This document shows, piece by piece, positions 1-10,631 of a stretch of 64,000 bases of DNA. How positions within the stretch are numbered: the stretch's first letter is position 1; each line of letters starts with the position of its first letter. The position numbers and the translations under genes were made by a program. Source of the DNA: Achatina immaculata (taxonomy: Eukaryota > Mollusca > Gastropoda > Stylommatophora > Achatinidae); assembly GCA_009760885.1 (NCBI GenBank), contig CM019716.1, positions 7,406,938-7,470,937 of the forward strand. Direction: 5' to 3'. The notes under the pieces are model-generated. The model saw only the letters and a list, made by a program, of their open reading frames with translations, did no database searches and had not been told where the DNA came from.

Positions 1-243
1 GAGAGAGAAAGACAGAGAGAGAAAGACAGAGAGAGACACAGAGAGAGAGAAAGACAGAGAGAGACATAGAGAGAGACAAAGAGAGAGAAAGACAGAGAGA
101 GAGAAAGACACAGAGAGGGAGAAAGATAGAGAGAGACACAGAGAGAGAGAAAGACAGAGAGAGACACAGAGAGAGAGAAAGACAGAGAGAGAGAAAGACA
201 GAGAGAGAGAAAGACACAGAGAGAGAAAGACAGAGAGAGACAC

Positions 244-274
<31 letters not shown>

Positions 275-410
275 AAGACAGAGAGAGAGAAAGACACAGA
301 GAGAGAAAGACACAGAGAGAGAAAGACACAGAGAGAAAGGCAGAGAGAGAGAAAGGCAGAGAGCGAGAGAAAGACAGAGAGAGAAAGGCAGAGAGAGAGA
401 GAGAGAGTGA
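1..410. repeat. GA-rich microsatellite (GAGAGAGAAAGACA type)
   Basis: The whole stretch is purine-rich on this strand, made of GAGA runs broken regularly by AAGACA and ACACA. It begins at the window edge, so its full length is unknown. It can form triplex-type purine/pyrimidine structure in principle; nothing suggests coding. Confidence 0.95.
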
Positions 411-983
411 AGGATAACGTTTAATGTCCCGAAAAAGCCAGGATTTTGCAAGAACAAGAATAGCAAATGTATTTTTGTAATCGATTTCTTTGCCTAACAG
501 ACACAGCCCTATAGAGTCTCAGTATTCGGAAATCAGGTCGATCCTGCCAGGTACCGCTGTCTTACGTTGAATACTAGCTTCGAACTCGCCCACTGTGTCA
601 TATAGCCTGGATTGGTCAAGAGATTACTCTCTCCCATTCTCTCCACCCTTTCCCACCCGACAAAGAAAAATGAGAGCAACACGAGGCAGTTATCAGATTT
701 CCTCAGGACACCAGGTGGCGTCTGTGTGCTCAGGTGGCGTCTGTGTGCTCAAGTGGCGTGCATAATTGAAAGAACACATCAAAATTATGTGTCAAAACTC
801 TAGAGCTAAAACGACTTTGTGCGCTGTCTTGATGTGGTCCCTGTCGTGGTGGAGCCAGCTAAAAAGCTTGTTTCACGACTGCACTCCAAGTCTTGGAGCA
901 TTCAGACATGATAGCAGCTCTTCAACACAAGATGGCCTCGACTGCAGGGGGCAGCAGTTCAAAGCTTCAGAGAAATCATAAAG
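411..983. other. Unassigned single-copy-looking DNA
   Basis: No recognisable gene, repeat end or RNA was found. Short open frames of 63 and 71 codons lack any family resemblance. A small direct repeat of GGTGGCGTCTGTGTGCTCA lies near 714-752. Confidence 0.5.
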
Positions 984-1970
984 AGTGTCAGAGCAACATG
1001 TTTAACATAAAGTTCTTATTTGTTTCACGGAGTGTCAGAGCAACGTGTTTAACATAAAGTTCTTATTTGTTTCACATAGTGTCAGAGCAACGTGTTTAAC
1101 ATAAAGTTCTTATTTGTTTCACGGAGTGTCAGAGCAACGTGTTTAACATAAAGTTCTTATTTGTTTCACATAGTGTCAGAGCAACGTGTTTAACATAAAG
1201 TTCTTATTTGTTTCACGGAGTGTCAGAGCAACGTGTTTAACATAAAGTTCTTATTTGTTTCACATAGTGTCAGAGCAACGTGTTTAACATAAAGTTCTTA
1301 TTTGTTTCACATAGTGTCAGAGCAACGTGTTTAACATAAATTTCTTATATGTTTCACATAGTGTCAGAGCAACATGTTTAACATAAAGTTCTTATATGTT
1401 TCACGGAGTGTCAGAGCAACATGTTTAACATAAAGTTCTTATATGTTTCACGGAGTGTCAGAGCAACGTGTTTAACATAAAGTTCTTATATGTTTCACAT
1501 AGTGTCAGAGCAACATGTTTAACATAAAGTTCTTATATGTTTCACATAGTGTCAGAGCAACGTGTTTAACATAAATTTCTTATATGTTTCACATAGTGTC
1601 AGAGCAACATGTTTAACATAAAGTTCTTATATGTTTCACGGAGTGTCAGAGCAACATGTTTAACATAAAGTTCTTATATGTTTCACGGAGTGTCAGAGCA
1701 ACGTGTTTAACATAAAGTTCTTATATGTTTCACATAGTGTCAGAGCAACATGTTTAACATAAAGTTCTTATATGTTTCACGGAGTGTCAGAGCAACATGT
1801 TTAACATAAATTTCTTATATGTTTCACGGAGTGTCAGAGCAACGTGTTTAACATAAAGTTCTTATATGTTTCACGGAGTGTCAGAGCAACATGTTTAACA
1901 TAAAGTTCTTATATGTTTCACGGAGTGACAGAGCAACGTGTTTAACATAGAGTTTTTATTTGCTTCACGG
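984..1970. repeat. 47-bp minisatellite, 21 units
   Basis: Units begin AGTGTCAGAGCAACRTG and continue through TTTAACATAAAGTTCTTAT to TTTCAC(GG/AT). The 987 bp divide into exactly 21 units of 47 bp. Variants sit at fixed places: ACGTG or ACATG, AAAGTT or AAATTT, ATTTG or ATATG, and CACGG or CACAT. The first seven units carry ATTTG and the later ones ATATG, and units 8-12 are repeated as a block in 13-17. The last unit is diverged. Units do not encode a continuous frame. Confidence 0.97.
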
Positions 1971-3275
1971 AGTCCATAAAATGATTCATATAGTCCATGA
2001 TTCAGGCTGTGAAAGTATTATATGTTTGTGTGACAAGATGCACAGAGCACAGTGAACTTCTACCCAAATATGGCGTATACAGACAGTGACTACATGAAAA
2101 CAGATTCATAGTACAAATGTGTGGGCAGGAAGACTCATTCTTAACAAGGAAACAACTTTTGGGCAGCAAGACTCATTTTTAACAAGAAAACAACCAATCT
2201 TTCAGCCTACAGTTTCGTCAAACGATAACACCAAACAACAACAACAACAAACAAAACCAATAGAGCGAAAGCAGGAAGAAAAGATAGTTTTCTGTTATGG
2301 ATTAAAAAAAAACATATCCCTTGAAAGAAAAGATTTTCATACTTCAACGGCAGGCCCTCAAATAACGCACATTCAGACAGTGAAAATTCATATAACACAC
2401 AAACAGACACGTCTACTGCCAGGCCCTGTCGAATTGCAGGAAAAAAAACACACTTGCGGATATTATATAAAGTGTACAGAAAGTCAATTCTAGAGCTTAA
2501 AAAGTACAACCAATACATCAAATTATCCTCTGCTGATCAGCTAAACTGCGTTGGTACGAAACTGCGCCATTTTGTTTTCTGTATACACACGTCCACAATC
2601 TGGTATATTAAGACAAACGTGGATCTGGATGATTTAAAGCGGAAGGTCAGGTCAGATCACAGTCTGGGGGATTGACGTACGTAAAAAACACACAGACCAT
2701 AATCATATAGTTGCGTACAAGGTGTGCAAATCTACATTCTACCAGGAGTTTACATATAATATGTGCTCACGCGTCAGTTCATTGTAGCGAACATCGGGGA
2801 TCAATAACAGGCAACATTTGCACGTGTTATTCATTCATTATGTCAAACTGCTTACGCAAAAAGCCACAGCTGTTTATGCTGTTTTTTTTTTTGTTTATTA
2901 TCCTCTACTGGGGAGCAAAGATAACTGATAGGTGACTGTACAGTTATCACCCCTGCCAAACCGGAAATGGTCAAGAACCACCTGTCGGACCTCTCTCTTG
3001 GTGATCCCAGTAAACAAGGCTTAACTTGGTCAGTGGTGCAGGGAGTGTGGTGGTTTCAAAGATTCTGAGGAGAAGTTCCGATTTTCTTTTTTCTTTTTAA
3101 TCTAATCCGGATCTTCGAGCAGCTGCTGTAACACACTCTGTATCCGACACATTGTTGTTCCGCCATCATCTTCATAGCATCGGCTGTAATAAAACGTCCC
3201 GTTTGCAGATAAAGGCAACAATAACAAAGACAATTCATTAGATGGGAACAAACACTTTGTTAAATAATTGGCAAA
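1971..3275. other. Unassigned intergenic DNA
   Basis: No supported gene. Open frames at 2119-2493 (+) and 2207-2521 (-) are mutual shadows with poly-Q and hydrophobic low-complexity translations and no recognisable domain. Near 2126-2195 an imperfect direct repeat of about 37 bp occurs (GACTCATTCTTAACAAGGAA and GACTCATTTTTAACAAGAAA). A T10 run lies near 2881. Confidence 0.5.
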
Positions 3276-3495
3276 AAAAACTGACAAAGAACTAGGAAAG
3301 AACTGACAAAGAACCAGTGAAGAATTGACAAAGAACCAGGAAAGAACTGACGAAGAACTAGGAAGGAACTGACAAAGAACCAGGAAAGAACTGACAATAA
3401 AACTAAGAAATAACTGACAAAGAACCAGGAAAGAACTGACAAAGAACCAGGAAAGAACTGACAAAGAACCAGGAAAAAACTGACGAAGAAAAATA
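3276..3495. repeat. 22-bp minisatellite, about 10 units
   Basis: Units read GAACTGACAAAGAACCAGGA plus AA, with scattered substitutions and one CAGTGAAGAATTGAC variant. The reverse strand is open across it (translations rich in SFLVLCQF), which follows from the lack of stop triplets in the unit and is not evidence of a gene. Confidence 0.95.
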
Positions 3496-3751
3496 CAAAA
3501 GAAAAAGACAAAGAAAGACTTCATGCTACAAAGGGAGTTCTAGGCCAGAATTTTCCATTTCCGTAGGCTTCTCAGGTGGCTCCACCTCAGCGGGAACAAA
3601 GTCATTTCTAACTCTTTGGCCCGTAGCGCCAAATGGACGTAAAGAATAACTTCGACTGACATAGGTACAGGGACCTAGACAAAAAGTTAAGCTGTCTCAT
3701 GAAGGTTGGACTGTATGTTCGTAAGAAATATTCTTTTCTGTTTTGTCCACA

Positions 3752-4735
3752 GAGGATATAGTAGAGTGTATGGCAGAGGATATTGTAAAGGGTATGGTAG
3801 AGGATATTGTATAAGGTATGGAGGATAATGTAGAAGGTATGGTAGAGTGTATGGTAGAGGGTAAGGTAGAGTGTATGGTAGAGGGTAAGGTAGAGGGTAT
3901 GGTAGACGGTAAGGTAGAGGGTATGGTAGAGGATATGATAGAGTGTATTGAGGATATGGTAGAGTGTATGGTAGAGGGTAAGGCAGAGGATATGGTAGAG
4001 GATATGATAGGGGATATGGTAGAGGGTATGGTAAAGTGTATGACAGAGGATATGGTAGAGGCTATGGTAGAGTGTATGGAAGAGGATATGGTAGAGTGTG
4101 TGGCAGAGGATATAGCAGAGGATATGGTAGAGGGTATGGCAGATGATATGGTAGATGATATAGTAGAGGATATGGTAGAGGATATGGTAGAGGGTATGGT
4201 AGAGGGTATGGTAGAGGGTATGGTTGATGGGTATGGTAGAGGATATGGTGGAGTGTATGGTAGAAAGTATGGCAAAGGATATGGTAGAGGGTATGGTAGA
4301 GTGAGTGGCAGCGGATATAGCAGAGGATATGGTAGAGGGTATGGTAGAGGTAGAGGGTACGGCAGAGGATATGGTAGAGGGTATGGCAGAGAATATGGTA
4401 GAGGGTATAGTAGAGGATATGATAGAGGATATGGTAAAGCGTAGAGTGTATGGTAGAGGGTATAGTAGAGGATATGGTAGAGGGTATGGTAAAGTGTATG
4501 GTAGAGGGTATGGTAAAGTGTATGGCAAAGGATATCGTAGAGGGTATGGTAAAGTGTATGGTAGAGGGTATGGCAGAGGATATGCTAGAGGGTATGGTAT
4601 AAAATGGTAGAGGAAGGCAAGAGGATGTGGTAGAGGATATGACAGAGGATATCGTAGAGGATAGGGTAGAGTGTACGATAGAGGATATAATAGAGGAAAT
4701 GGTAGAGAATTGTAGAGGATACGGTAGAGGATACG
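3752..4735. repeat. 12-bp satellite-like array (GGTATGGTAGAG)
   Basis: Nearly 1 kb of a 12-bp unit, GGTATGGTAGAG, with variants GGATATGGTAGA, AGTGTATGGTAGA and GGTAAGGTAGAG. Because 12 is a multiple of 3 and the unit lacks stops in several frames, long frames stay open: 208 codons from 3818 (MVEG repeats turning into GYGR repeats at a frame change), 101 codons from 4305, and 306 codons on the reverse strand. The variation pattern does not favour one frame, so coding is unlikely. Confidence 0.93.
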
Positions 4736-5532
4736 ATGTTAGCGCTCACATCCCCTTGAGCAGCCTGCATAGTTAGGATCACGTGACCATTTTTACGCCT
4801 GGCCAGGCTAGCTACAGCTGGAGCGATGCACTCCTTCCTACAACTGGGACGTATGCCAGTCTATGACGTCATTTCAACACATTTATCACATTTGTTATCA
4901 AATATCTACACGAAAAAAAAATCATTCTTTCGTGTTATTTATCAGTTCGAGTTCTAAATTATGTTTCATAAATTTTGCGAAAAGAAACGAGAAAGATGAA
5001 AACATAAAAAATAAAACAACAGTGACAAAGAAAGATATATATAAAAAAAACTGAATTTGTTTTTTCACAATGGATGGAAAAAAATGTTTAAGTTCAATAT
5101 TTCTAACATGGAAAATCTCTTACTGTTGACATGCGTAGCCTGGCAGGGAAGTACTAATAATTCACAAACCAATACAGGCGTCCCTGGGGGCCCAAGGAGA
5201 GGGGGGGGGGAGCTGGTGCATCGCTCTGGGGGCTGGGAGGGGTTCCCCTGTTTCAAAGGGGAATGGGGGTGGGGGCGATGAAAACAGAACAGCTGATGAA
5301 TATAGAGCCCGGGGGGGGGTAGGGGAAATAGTTTTGTACTACTTCACATAAGTCCTCTCGGACGGTCGACCTAACAATTTACTAAGAATGATCAAAAACA
5401 TCCGTTGATTCTCTCCACCGGAAAGAGACACAGTGAAGCTCTGAAGCTCTTCTTAAACATCAAGAAAATCAAAGTAATGTAGCTGACACAGTAAGAAACA
5501 AAGCCTAAATTATAGTGGACCATGAGAAGCTG
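4736..5532. other. Unassigned DNA with G-rich patches
   Basis: No gene or transposon end recognised. AT-rich to about 5100, then G-rich blocks at 5190-5280 and a G9 run near 5310. Short frames of 63-74 codons on both strands lack recognisable domains. Confidence 0.5.
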
Positions 5533-5557
5533 GTCATCATCATCATCATCATCATCG

Positions 5558-5608
<51 letters not shown>
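5533..5608. repeat. (ATC)n microsatellite, tail of adjacent LINE end
   Basis: About 25 ATC triplets with one GTC change. On the reverse strand it reads (GAT)n and follows directly after the end of the LINE reading frame at 5609-5905, as expected for the GAT/TGA-type 3' tail known from RTE-like elements. Confidence 0.9.
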
Positions 5609-5905
5609 CCGCCTTTCACTCCCTTGAGAGCATAGGCCACGGATAAAGGCTCTCCAGTCATCCCTGTTCTTGTAATTATTCTCTGCTTCCTTCCATGTGC
5701 ATCCCTTGTCTCTGAGCACTGTCATAATTTCTCTTTTCCAAGTAAGTCTAGGTCTTCCTAGTTTTCTATTTCCTTGAGACAATGCCTGTCTTGCTATGCT
5801 GGTGTCGGGTTTCCTCAGAGTGTGGTCAATCCACCTCCACTTTCTAGACATGATTTGTAGGTTCATGGGTTCTTGTCCTGCCCTTTCCCAGACCTCGTTT
5901 TCCAA
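5609..5905 (-). pseudogene. LINE 3'-end fragment, reverse transcriptase C-terminus (family D)
   Basis: The reverse strand encodes the post-RT tail typical of endonuclease/reverse transcriptase polyproteins of APE-type LINEs: a KWRWIDHTLRKP segment, then SQGNRKLGRPRLTWKRE, then NYKNRDDWRAFIRGLCSQGS and the end. Only the last 90 or so residues remain, so the copy is heavily 5'-truncated; no catalytic YxDD region is present. The frame runs straight into a (GAT)n tail. A second, shorter relative lies at 46002-46115 in the same orientation and also carries an ATC tail. Clade is inferred as RTE-like from the tail and C-terminal pattern. Confidence 0.8.
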
Positions 5906-5954
5906 AGAAAATCAAATAAAATAGATATTGACGGGATTAGGTGTCGCAGAAAAA

Positions 5955-6616
5955 AAACACCATAAACATTAGAAGGATGAGATACTTTGGCCACATCAAG
6001 AGACACAACAGCTTGGAGAGGTTGATACTTTGGCCACATCAAGAGACACAACAGCTTGGAGAGGTTGATACTTTGGCCACATCAAGAGACACAACAGCTT
6101 GGAGAGGTTGATACTTTGGCCACATCAAGAGACACAACAGCTTGGAGAGGTTGGTACTTTGGCCACATCAAGAGACACAACATCTTGGAGAGGTTGGTAG
6201 TAGAAGACAGTGCCCTGCCACATCAAGAGACACAACAGTTTGGAGAGGTTGGTAGTAGAAGGCAGTGCCCGACCACATCAAGAGACACAACAGTTTGGAG
6301 AGGTTGGTAGTAGAAGGCAGTGCCCGACCACATCAAGAGACACAACAGTTTGGAGAGGTTGGTAGTAGAAGGCAGTGCCCGACCACATCAAGAGACACAA
6401 CAGTTTGGAGAGGTTGGTAGTAGAAGACAGTGCCCGGCCACATCAAGAGACACAACAGTTTGGAGAGGTTGGTAGTAGAAGGCAGTGCCCGGCAAAAGAG
6501 AAAAGGGACGACCTGGCCGCGGGTGGACTCGGGACAGCAGGGAAAGTCTGAATGTGTTAATTTGTGCAAGACCGCAGTGCCCTCAGGGAGGCAGAGAGAG
6601 GGACAGCGTTCTGGAA
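5955..6616 (+). pseudogene. LINE 3'-end fragment (family C) with internal minisatellite
   Basis: The start encodes RRMRYFGHIKRHNSLERL, a standard post-RT segment of LINE polyproteins, and the end encodes a basic GKREKGRPGRGWTRD stretch, then DRSALREAERGTAFWKV. Between these, the YFGHIKRHNSLERL codons have been multiplied into ten units (5981-6470). Unit lengths of 43 and 55 bp break the frame at each copy, so the product cannot be functional. The element ends in the AGT microsatellite at 6617. A relative occurs at 31642-32205. Confidence 0.82.
5981..6470 (+). repeat. LINE-derived minisatellite, 5 x 43 bp then 5 x 55 bp
   Basis: Five units of 43 bp (GATACTTTGGCCACATCAAG through GGAGAGGTT) at 5981-6195 are followed by five of 55 bp (GGTAGTAGAAGRCAGTGCCC through GGAGAGGTT) at 6196-6470 and a partial unit. 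Both unit types share the CACATCAAGAGACACAAC core encoding HIKRHN of the surrounding LINE. The two periods are adjacent parts of one ancestral coding segment. Confidence 0.93.
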
Positions 6617-6684
6617 AGTAATAGTAGTAGTAGTAGTAATAGTAGTAGTAATAGTAGTAATAGTAGTAGTGGTAGTAGTAGTAA

Positions 6685-6716
<32 letters not shown>

Positions 6717-6822
6717 ATAGTAGTAGTAATAGTAGTAGTAGTAGTAGTAATAGTAGTAGTGGTAGTAGTAGTAATAGTAGTAGTAGTAATAGTAGTAGTA
6801 GTGTAGTAGTAGTAGTAGTAAT
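6617..6822. repeat. (AGT)n microsatellite with AAT/GGT variants
   Basis: Over 200 bp of AGT triplets with interspersed AAT and GGT. It lies between the end of the family C LINE fragment and the start of the family A fragment, as would the expanded 3' tail of the former. Confidence 0.95.
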
Positions 6823-7146
6823 ATTTTGGCCAAACGCCATAAGAAATAACATCTTGTTGGCAGAAATGCAGATGAAATCACTGACAACAATTATTGAGGA
6901 AAGACGCTGCCGATGGTTGCGACATGTGCTCCGAATGACTGACAACTCCCTACCAAAAATAGCACTAAGATGGACACCACAGGGGAACAGAAGTAAGGGT
7001 AGACCAAAAGAGACATGGAGAAGAACAACAGAAAGGATGTTGAGCAACAGAGGGCTCACCTGGGCAAGAGCAGAAAAAAAGGCGAAGGATAGGCATTTGT
7101 GGAAAACCCTTGCGGAAGCCCCATGTGCCCTGGGCACTTAAGGTTC
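6823..7146 (+). pseudogene. LINE 3'-end fragment, RT C-terminus (family A, copy 1)
   Basis: The forward strand encodes a continuous post-RT tail: EERRCRWLRHVLRMTDN, then RWTPQGNRSKGRPKETWRRT, then LTWARAEKKAKDRHLWKTL and a stop. This WxGHVxRM / GxRxxGRPxxTWRR / A.DRxxW pattern is characteristic of the C-terminus of APE-type LINE polyproteins. The copy starts just before this segment, so it is 5'-truncated, and it ends AAGGTTCAG followed by an AGT microsatellite. A close relative with a different tail is at 8396-8660. Confidence 0.85.
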
Positions 7147-7183
<37 letters not shown>

Positions 7184-7538
7184 ATAGTAGTAGTGGTGGT
7201 AGTAATAGTAATAGTGGTAGTAGTAATAGTAATAGTGGTAGTAGTAATAGTAGTAGTGGTAGTAGTAATAGTAGTAGTGGTAGTAGTAATAGTAGTAGTG
7301 GTAGTAGTAATAGCAGTAGTGGTAGTAGTAATAGTAGTAGTGGTAGTAGTAATAGTAGTAGTGGTAGTAGTAATAGTAGTAGTGGTAGTAGTAATAGTAG
7401 TAGTGGTAGTAGTAGTAGTGGTAGTAGTAATAGTAGTAGTGGTAGTAGTAATAGTAGTAGTGGTAGTAGTAATAGTAGTAGTGGTAGTAGTAATAGTAGT
7501 AGTGGTAGTAGTAATAGTAGTAGTGGTAGTAGTAACAA
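7147..7538. repeat. (AGT)n microsatellite, periodic AGTAGTAAT/GGT blocks
   Basis: Nearly 400 bp of AGT-type triplets with a superimposed 18-bp rhythm: AATAGTAGTAGTGGTAGT recurs many times. It follows directly on the family A LINE end. Poly-Ser/Asn, poly-Val and poly-Thr frames are artefacts of the triplet period. Confidence 0.95.
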
Positions 7539-7594
7539 TAGCAGCAAAAATAGTCATAGTACCTGTGACAGTAGTCATAGTTGTAGTAGAATTG

Positions 7595-7780
7595 ATTGTG
7601 GTGATGATGATGATGATGACAGAACTGTTAGTAGTGTTGTGGCTGTGGAATTACTAGAAAAGGAACTCATGTACTAACAGTGGTAGTAGTCTTAGTCCGC
7701 CATTTCTGGAAAGTCTGATCTGTCAAAGACATTAAAAAAAACCCGTTATTTCGCCTGGCCAGCATTTTCTGCGCTACTTC
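7595..7780 (+). repeat. Dispersed repeat R1, copy 1 (inverted relative of 11951-12115)
   Basis: From the GATGATGAT run through GTTGTGGCTGTGGAATTA, AAGGAACTCATGTACTAACA and CCGCCATTTCTGGAAAGTCT to TCTGCGCTACTTC, this matches the reverse complement of 11951-12115 with a handful of mismatches and a small indel. In both copies one end is a GAT/ATC microsatellite, which suggests a retrotransposed repeat with a trinucleotide tail. Class unknown: a SINE or the 3' end of an unidentified LINE are both possible. Confidence 0.75.
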
Positions 7781-8395
7781 TGCGTCACATGGCATGACAT
7801 GACATGACATGACCAACCATTTAGCATTATTATGTGAGGGAGAAAACTGAAAAAAGAAAATGAAAAAAGAAATATACAAAGAAAATAGCCTCGTTTAATC
7901 CATCATCGCATGTGCCATAACTCTCACATACACATCCTGTACAAATCTTTTTTCTCTCCCCTGTTTCTAGGTAGCCCGAAAACAGCCCAGGGTATTTTGA
8001 ACTAATTCTATTTCTCAGTGAACAACAGTATCGATTTCTTCTATAATGGAAGAGTCCTAACTGTTCTGGAAGTCGCGAGATCGGTGCTGCCCGGGCGACA
8101 CGACATACGGGTAAACATGTCCACAGATTGATCTCAAGGAGAAACTGGGGTGTGTGTTTCTAGGTCCTAACCTGGATCCAGTTCACTTCAGAATGTGTGA
8201 ATGTTTTGTTAAGTATCACGAATGTGAAACTTAGCAAAATATTACATTTTGGCTTTCACAATACACAGAGAGAAAAAGATGAGGGGGAAAAGAATGGAAA
8301 ATAAAAGGCTGGAGTTTACACACAGAATATGTGAAATACTGTGTATGGATCTCAGTAAGTCCTTCCCTGATTAAACGAAATCATATCTTAAAACC
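7781..8395. other. Unassigned DNA
   Basis: Contains a short CATGA repeat at 7787-7813, then no recognisable gene or repeat. Confidence 0.5.
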
Positions 8396-8660
8396 TATGC
8401 TAGACAGAAAGACGCTGGCGATGGCTGGGACATGTGCTCCGAATGACTGACAACTCACTATAAAAAACAGCACTAAGATGGACACCACAGGGGAACAGAA
8501 GTAAGGGTAGACCAAAGGAGACATGGAGAAGAACAACAGAAAGGATGATGAGCAATAGAGGGCTCACCTGGGCAAGAGCAGAAAAAAAGGCAAAGGACAG
8601 GCATTTGTGGATAACCCTTGGGGAAGCCCCATGTGCCCTGGGCATTTAAGGTTCAGAGAT
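8396..8660 (+). pseudogene. LINE 3'-end fragment (family A, copy 2)
   Basis: Nearly identical in sequence to 6895-7146: ACGCTGGCGATGGCTGGGAC encodes the RRWRWLGHVLRMTDN segment, followed by the RSKGRPKETWRRT and AKDRHLW segments. An in-frame TAA replaces the codon for one residue near 8461. It ends AAGGTTCAG, then turns into a GACA microsatellite rather than the AGT microsatellite of copy 1. Confidence 0.82.
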
Positions 8661-8664
8661 AGGC

Positions 8665-8707
<43 letters not shown>

Positions 8708-8708
8708 T
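8661..8708. repeat. (GACA)n microsatellite
   Basis: About ten GACA units directly after the family A LINE end. Confidence 0.95.
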
Positions 8709-8767
8709 AGGTCTTGTGGCATTAATGAGACCCACTGTTATTTATTATTTATTTATTTTTCTGTATA

Positions 8768-9353
8768 GGTAACGCTATATCTCGGCAGCTACATAGACCA
8801 GGATGGAGACACCAGAAAGGTGCAGCATTGACATTCAAGAATCTCGAGAACATACGGCATTCAAATGTTATAAGCACAAAAACCAGGTCAAGATTGTTCA
8901 ATTCAAATGTAATATCCACCCTCATTTATGCATGTGAAAGCTGGAAAACATCTAAAGAAATAGACAATAAATTAGAGTCATGAAAACAAATTCCTAAGGA
9001 AAATACTTGGTATAAAGTGGAACGAATTAAAAAACAACGCAGAGATAAGACAGATGAGCAAACAACAACCTGTCTCATGGGTGATCAGAAAAAGAAGATG
9101 GACATATGTCGGTCATGTGATGAGAAGGAACAATCAGAGGATCCTCAAACAAGCTATCAAGTGGAACACAACAGGCCGAAGAAAAAGAGGTCGACCACGT
9201 GAAACTCTAAAGAGGACAGTGTTAAGAGAGGCCAGCTCAGTGGGCATAACATCCCTTGATGAGATTGAAAAACTCGCCGAAGTCAGGAAATCTTGGCGAA
9301 CTACCATGCGGGCCCTGTGTGACGTTTAGCGGCACGGGAAGGATGTAAGATAG
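8768..9353 (+). pseudogene. LINE fragment, RT thumb to 3' end (family B, copy 1)
   Basis: The fragment opens with codons for YLGSYIDQDGDT, the conserved F/YLGS..t.dG segment following the RT palm, then runs through STLIYACESWKTSKEIDNK (the LxYGCExW segment), RRWTYVGHVMRRNNQRI, RRKRGRPRETLKRT and RKSWRTTMRALCDV with a stop at 9328-9330. Frame changes are needed near 8835 and 8980, so it is dead. The tail ends GCACGGGAAGGATGTAAGAT. Two further copies occur at 22511-22580 (reverse) and 30864-31109, making this the most repeated LINE family of the window. Confidence 0.85.
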
Positions 9354-9686
9354 TTAACGCTGCAATCATCAGTATTAAAATGGCGCCTATAAAAGAGAAT
9401 ACCCAGCGTTTTTGTGGTATCACAAAAGAAGTTGATCAGTTACAGTTCAATGAAGGTTCAGAAATGAGTAGACTGTTTGAGGGGTTTTTTTTTTAAATGG
9501 GGGTATACTAAAGAGAAAATGTTCCATTCGGTGACTTATGACAAGGACAGCAGAGGCTGTAGAGACGGTGACTTAAAGGATTTCTTAGACGGCCTCCAGA
9601 CAACAAATGGGATAATTGCTGAATCCATGGAATAACATTTTTTAAAAAAAGGCACTTGTGAAATAAATGTTTGAAATCAGGGGTAG
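9354..9686. other. Unassigned DNA
   Basis: No feature beyond a T9 run near 9486. Confidence 0.5.
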
Positions 9687-9872
9687 AATTTCTGCTCACT
9701 ATGTTTAACAATTTCTGCTCACTATGTTTAACAATTTCTGCTCACCATGTTTAACAATTTCTGCTCACTATGTTTAACAATTTCTGTTCACTATGTTTAA
9801 CAATTTCTGCTCACCATGTTTAACAATTTCTGCTCACTATGTTTAACAATTTCTGCTCATCATGTTTAACAA
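9687..9872. repeat. 23-bp minisatellite, 8 units
   Basis: Units read AATTTCTGCTCACTATGTTT plus AAC, with TTCACT and ACCATG variants. Confidence 0.95.
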
Positions 9873-9904
9873 TTGATATGGGAAGTAATTCGGTCACTGT
9901 TAAC

Positions 9905-10262
9905 TGTTCAACATCTAGACATAGATGTTAACTATGAAGACAACAAGATTTAGACATAGATGTTAACTATGAAGACAACAATATCTAGACATAGATGTTA
10001 AACGTGAAGACAACAATATCTAGACATACATGTTAAATATGAAGACAACAAGATCTAGACATACATATTACATATGAAGACAACAAGATCTAGACATAGA
10101 TGTTAAATATGAAGACAACAACATCTAGACATAGATGTTAAATATGAAGACAACAAGATCTAGACATAAATGTTAAATATGAAGACAACAAGATCTAGAC
10201 ATAAATGTTAAATATGAAGACAACAACATCTAGATACAGATGTTAAATATGAACATAACAAG
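9905..10262. repeat. 35-bp minisatellite, about 10 units
   Basis: Units contain ACAACAAGATCTAGACATAG followed by ATGTTAAATATGAAG. Many carry a BglII-like AGATCT. No coding frame persists. Confidence 0.95.
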
Positions 10263-10631
10263 ATCAGTAACAAAGAATTGTTTGGTTTTTTTTTAAAGTC
10301 CAAAAACGAAGTTTGTAAAGCTGTTTGATGTTTGTGAAAGTTGACAAACATTTTTGTGAACGAGCTCCATCATGATTGATTCTATCAATACTTGACTGGC
10401 GTAGTCTTCACAGCATCAGAAGTCCATGTTTGTGTTACGAGGTCCAGTCTCGTCCATCTTTTTTGTTTTTTTGTTTTCTCCTTTCATGTCTGGCAGATTT
10501 TGTTGTCCAGAAATGGGAAGAGGAATGGCTGAATTATATCTACGTAGCTTCTGGAAATGAAAGCTGTTTGAGTTCTGTCCCGGCCTGCTGCCTCTTCCAA
10601 GTGCTCTGCGAGGTAGGCGCTTTGTGTTCGG
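10263..10631. other. Unassigned DNA upstream of 54-bp array
   Basis: A frame opening at 10376 enters the following array in phase. Its first 80 or so residues include a hydrophobic FLFFCFLLSCL segment but no family match that I recognise, and there is no supporting splice or promoter evidence. Confidence 0.4.

Noticed and set aside
9687..10262. Regular direct repeats considered as a CRISPR array
   Set aside because: Repeats are head to tail without unique spacers, and the window is eukaryotic. The same holds for all other arrays.
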